Part shown: positions 61,201 through 64,000 of the stretch, one piece after another
Position numbering within the stretch: the first letter of the stretch is position 1
Layout: each line of letters begins with the position of its first letter
Position numbers and translations under genes: made by a program
Assembly (NCBI GenBank): GCA_013398275.1
Contig: VZSE01015530.1
Span: 408,417-472,416 of the forward strand
Reading direction: 5' to 3'
DNA from: Promerops cafer
Taxonomy: Eukaryota > Chordata > Aves > Passeriformes > Nectariniidae
DNA: 64,000 nt
Notes under the pieces: model-generated
Databases searched by the model: none
Told to the model about the DNA's origin: nothing
What the model saw: only the letters and a program-made list of their open reading frames with translations

Positions 61201-62649
61201 AAAATGGCAGGAGAAAGCCTTCACATTAATTTTTCTCTCCAAACAAAATAAATCTGAACCAAGTCGCTCTGCAAAGGCACTGCAAGATTGCAGCTGCAAG
61301 ATGAGGTCTGGGAACCTCATCTGAACAGCCAGCAAGGAAAGAAAATATCTGTGTTTAAGTAGGCAATGCTCTAAGTCAAGGTCAGTCTGTTCTCCCAGAG
61401 CACTGTATTGACATTTATGTTCTCTCAAAAAGCTGTATCTCAGAAGTCTTCATTTTAGGAAATATTCCCAAATGGTAGCTGAATGTGGTAGGTATATAGG
61501 GCTTATCTAGAGCACTGGAGCTTTACAGCCTGCACCAAAGCATGTACAAATTAATGTCTTGATTTAATATTTATGCATAAAATCATATTGAGATTTTCTT
61601 TTCTAAGTGTCTTGAACCTTTAACATTTACTCATGTCTAGAATTAATGGAAAAGGATACAGTATTGCTTTACGTTTCAATTGTCTAATTGTTACGGTGCC
61701 CTTAATGTTTGAACAGAGGGAAAAATAAAACTTTATGCCATATCTAAGTCTTGTTGTTAAGCTGTATCAGTTTCTTCATAAGAATTAATATGTAGGAATT
61801 GAAATAAATTTTCCCTATATTAATTGGATAAGAATTTACAAAAAAAATTCAAATACAATTGAGACGTTGATTTCTTCCATTGTCTTTCAACTGTCTGTGG
61901 GACTAAAATTTGGATAGCAATTGAAAGGAGGTAGATCATCTCTCTTGTAATTGTCAAAAAAAAAAAAAAAAAAGCAGCCAAAGATTTTTTTTAAAAAAAC
62001 TACAGCCGATAGTGTCCTTTTTCATGTGGAACAGTAAAAATCAGTTTTAATTCATTTATGAAGCCAACAGCCTAATTGGAGTGTTCCCACTCAAATAGCT
62101 CTTTAAAAAGTGGCTCTCACAATTACAAGATACTCCTCACATACAGAAATATTGGTTGTTTTGTATGTTCATTTTGCTACAATTTGGTTTTCCAGTCTCA
62201 CAGTCTGTGCAGTTAAAGTTTCAAAAGCCAGTCTATTGCTAAGCAGTACGTGCTTCTCTAACTCCTTTTTTATCTTTGAGTACATTTGTTTGCTTTCTAC
62301 ATTTAATGTCAGGCTCAATAAGCCTGTTTTTGTCAGGAGGTACTCCAGTGTTCACTAGTGTTTTTCTGGGACTTTTTTGTTTGTTTATATTCACTCATTT
62401 TACATTCATATCTGCAAGTTTGTTTTCTGTTCATCGTATTTGTAACAAATTCATTCATTTCTGCAAATACGAGGAGTAGGTTAGTTTGTCAGATTATTTT
62501 TTTAGGCATCAGCTGTTTAACAAAATAAAGCCTTTTAACCCTCTCTGTGAAAGCTCATGAACATATGAAATCTCTGGCAAACTCACATTAAATGATTTTC
62601 ACGTCATAGGATTTTGCCTGTTAACTGTGCCAGCATTTAATTTCGTCTT
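55217..62649. other. Long non-coding stretch
   Basis: No gene or interspersed repeat was recognised. There are (AAGA)n at about 57096-57114, A-rich (TTAAAA)n-like sequence at 57166-57201, poly(A) of 18 at 61956-61973 and a palindrome at 59507-59526. Open frames up to 96 codons (60653-60943, +) have no support. Confidence 0.55.
59507..59526. repeat. Perfect 9-bp palindrome with 2-base centre
   Basis: AGGAGAACT, CC, AGTTCTCCT form an exact inverted repeat. The AGAAC...GTTCT halves recall a steroid-receptor half-site pair, but the spacing (two bases between six-base half-sites, not three) does not fit the canonical element. Confidence 0.5.
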
Positions 62650-62768
62650 AGTTACAGAATACTCTGAGTTGGTGTCCTCAAGTCCAGCTGTAAAGTGAAT
62701 GGGCCATATGGGGATCAAGCCCTCCGCCTTGGTGCTACGAGCACCATTTTCTAACCAACCGAGCTAAA
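62650..62768 (-). mobile_element. TguSINE1-like SINE (tRNA-Ile head, CR1-like tail)
   Basis: On the minus strand the element begins near TTAGCTCGGTTGGTTAGA (tRNA A box), continues through an anticodon arm GGTGCTCGTAGCACC and a B box region GGGCTTGATCCCC, and reaches GGCCC at the former acceptor stem. The next bases, ATTCACTTTACAGCTGGACT, and then CCAACTCAGAGTATTCTGTA, are the unique linker and CR1-like 3' tail of TguSINE1 as I recall it. The first acceptor-stem bases are lost and about 16 bases are deleted in the tail. It is a retroposed SINE, not a functional tRNA. Confidence 0.85.
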
Positions 62769-64000
62769 TGTTGTTTAGTCCTACAGACAACCACGTTTAA
62801 CTGAGGTGCCCTAAATCTAGGAATCAAGCATACATTTCAAGCCAGTCTTGTAAGCACACTCAGCTATGTAAACAGTAGAGATATGAAAGATTTTCTACAG
62901 AAATTAATCTCACTTCCGTAGGACCGTGTCTTCAGATGGGTAGGACAGCATTCCTGGAGATGCTGTCATAGGTGCATATCTTGTGATAGAAGCAGCAGCT
63001 ATTCTGTATTTGGGTTGTGTGCCCTAATACACATTTATTTCGCAGAGCCAAATTCCTAATTTCCAGAACTATAAAATAGGTGACTCCTACAGAACATATG
63101 AGTTATTTTTCCCTGCTTAGCCTAGGAAAATAGTGTATTCAGTAACCATCGGCCTAAAGTGTCACACAATTAATCTTTCCCTACAATAATTCATAGTCAG
63201 TATGCAGGTAAACAAGAATGTTAAAAAAGAGTTTAAAAGTGTTACAAAAATGTCAAAAGTTAAAAAAAAATCTTTTCTGCAGATACTGTTGAACTGTACT
63301 CAGATTCAAAATGCTGATTCCAGACATGGATAAAGATGTGAAGCAGCCAGTTATAATGAAGTGGAGGCAATGTTTTGCTGCTTTTTTGATGCCTATAGTT
63401 GTTAGCAGTGAAAAACAATGTTTCATTCTAGTCAGAGTTTCTCACTCTAATTCTCTTAGCAGTAATTCCAAATATGTTAGATTTTGTTGTTTGGCAACTC
63501 CTGAATACTCAGGATTTCCATTGTTACTGGACACAAATTTATGGGGCAGGGAGAAGCTAGAAAGGCTATATAGCATTTTTATTATTGCTCAGCACAGTGC
63601 ACATGAGTAAGAAAATGCATGAGTGCTGTGCATTCTCAGTACCCTCGGCCTCAGCCTGATTCACCGACTGTGGCCTTTTCACCTTCATAAAATATTTGTA
63701 AGTCTTTTTATTGTGTACTCAAGATTTCTAGGTCTGTTATTTCCAGGAAAACATATTTTAAGTGAGAACCCAGAAAGCACTGTCAGAACGTAAGCTTCCC
63801 ATACCCTAAACCCACCCATTAGATTCTGCTGCTGCTTAAAGTTTGAAGCAGTTGGAAACTGGACACCTATGGACAAGCGAGTGGGGCTAATATCCCCAGC
63901 TGCTAAGAAGCCAGCTCCCTCATTTCTGAAGCAATGGAAAGCTCAAGACTTCCCATTGCTTCAGAAGCAATGCTGAACTGATCTCCTGGTGATCACGGTG
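62769..64000. other. Non-coding stretch to window end
   Basis: No gene or interspersed repeat was recognised. A short open frame (63311-63610, +, 99 codons) has no domain. A hairpin lies at 63924-63966. Confidence 0.5.
63924..63966. repeat. Hairpin with perfect 14-bp arms
   Basis: TTCTGAAGCAATGG (63924-63937) and CCATTGCTTCAGAA (63953-63966) are exact reverse complements. Inside them, after one mismatch, AAG and CTT could add three more pairs around a 7-base loop. The word GAAGCAATG recurs directly after the right arm. Confidence 0.7.

Noticed and set aside
62690..62768. tRNA gene on the minus strand
   Set aside because: The 5' acceptor stem is lost and the 3' side continues into a SINE linker and CR1-like tail, so it is a retroposed SINE and not a tRNA gene.
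1..64000. CRISPR arrays, operons, bacterial promoters or ribosome binding sites
   Set aside because: Composition and CR1/SINE/LTR content show vertebrate nuclear DNA. No regularly spaced repeats of CRISPR type occur.

Overview
This window looks like vertebrate nuclear DNA from a bird, most likely a passerine. It is AT-rich, has no convincing protein-coding gene, and every open frame is short (149 codons at most). The repeats identify the lineage. There are many 5'-truncated CR1 LINE copies on both strands, an avian-type LTR fragment, and one degraded tRNA-Ile-headed SINE with a CR1-like tail that fits TguSINE1, a family I know from zebra finch and other passerines. The sequence best fits a gene desert or the inside of very large introns.

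Layout. 1-1984 is unique AT-rich DNA. 1985-2855 is a compound retroelement: a CR1 reverse-transcriptase piece (+), then a CR1 endonuclease piece (-), then a nearly full-length 5S rRNA pseudogene (-) joined by its 3' end to the CR1. 4862-5190 is part of an avian ERVL-like LTR. 8790-9081 is a CR1 3' end (+). 9085-27036 is essentially repeat-poor unique sequence with a few small repeats and one well-formed candidate splice unit (23359-23427). 27037-29141 and 29143-31247 are two 2105-bp copies of the same DNA, differing at one base by my reading and separated by a single N at 29142; each carries the same CR1 copy (-). This is most likely an assembly overlap that was not merged. 31400-31462 is a CR1 tip. 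37240-37400 is an isolated GC-rich block holding a near-consensus SOX-OCT composite site. 38400-38820 is an old CR1 (+). 41285-41895 and 44531-45320 are CR1 3' ends, each split by a TG...CA-bounded insertion that looks like a solo LTR. 54950-55216 is a CR1 (-). 62650-62768 is the SINE (-). The remainder is unique sequence, poly(A)/poly(T) runs, small tandem repeats and hairpins.

No genes work together here, so the content is retroelement history. CR1 supplies the autonomous machinery, the SINE carries a CR1-like tail that fits CR1 mobilisation, the 5S fusion fits template jumping by the CR1 reverse transcriptase, and later LTR insertions landed inside CR1 copies. Repeat assignments come from recalled family sequences, not from a database search. 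Splice-unit and enhancer calls are inference.
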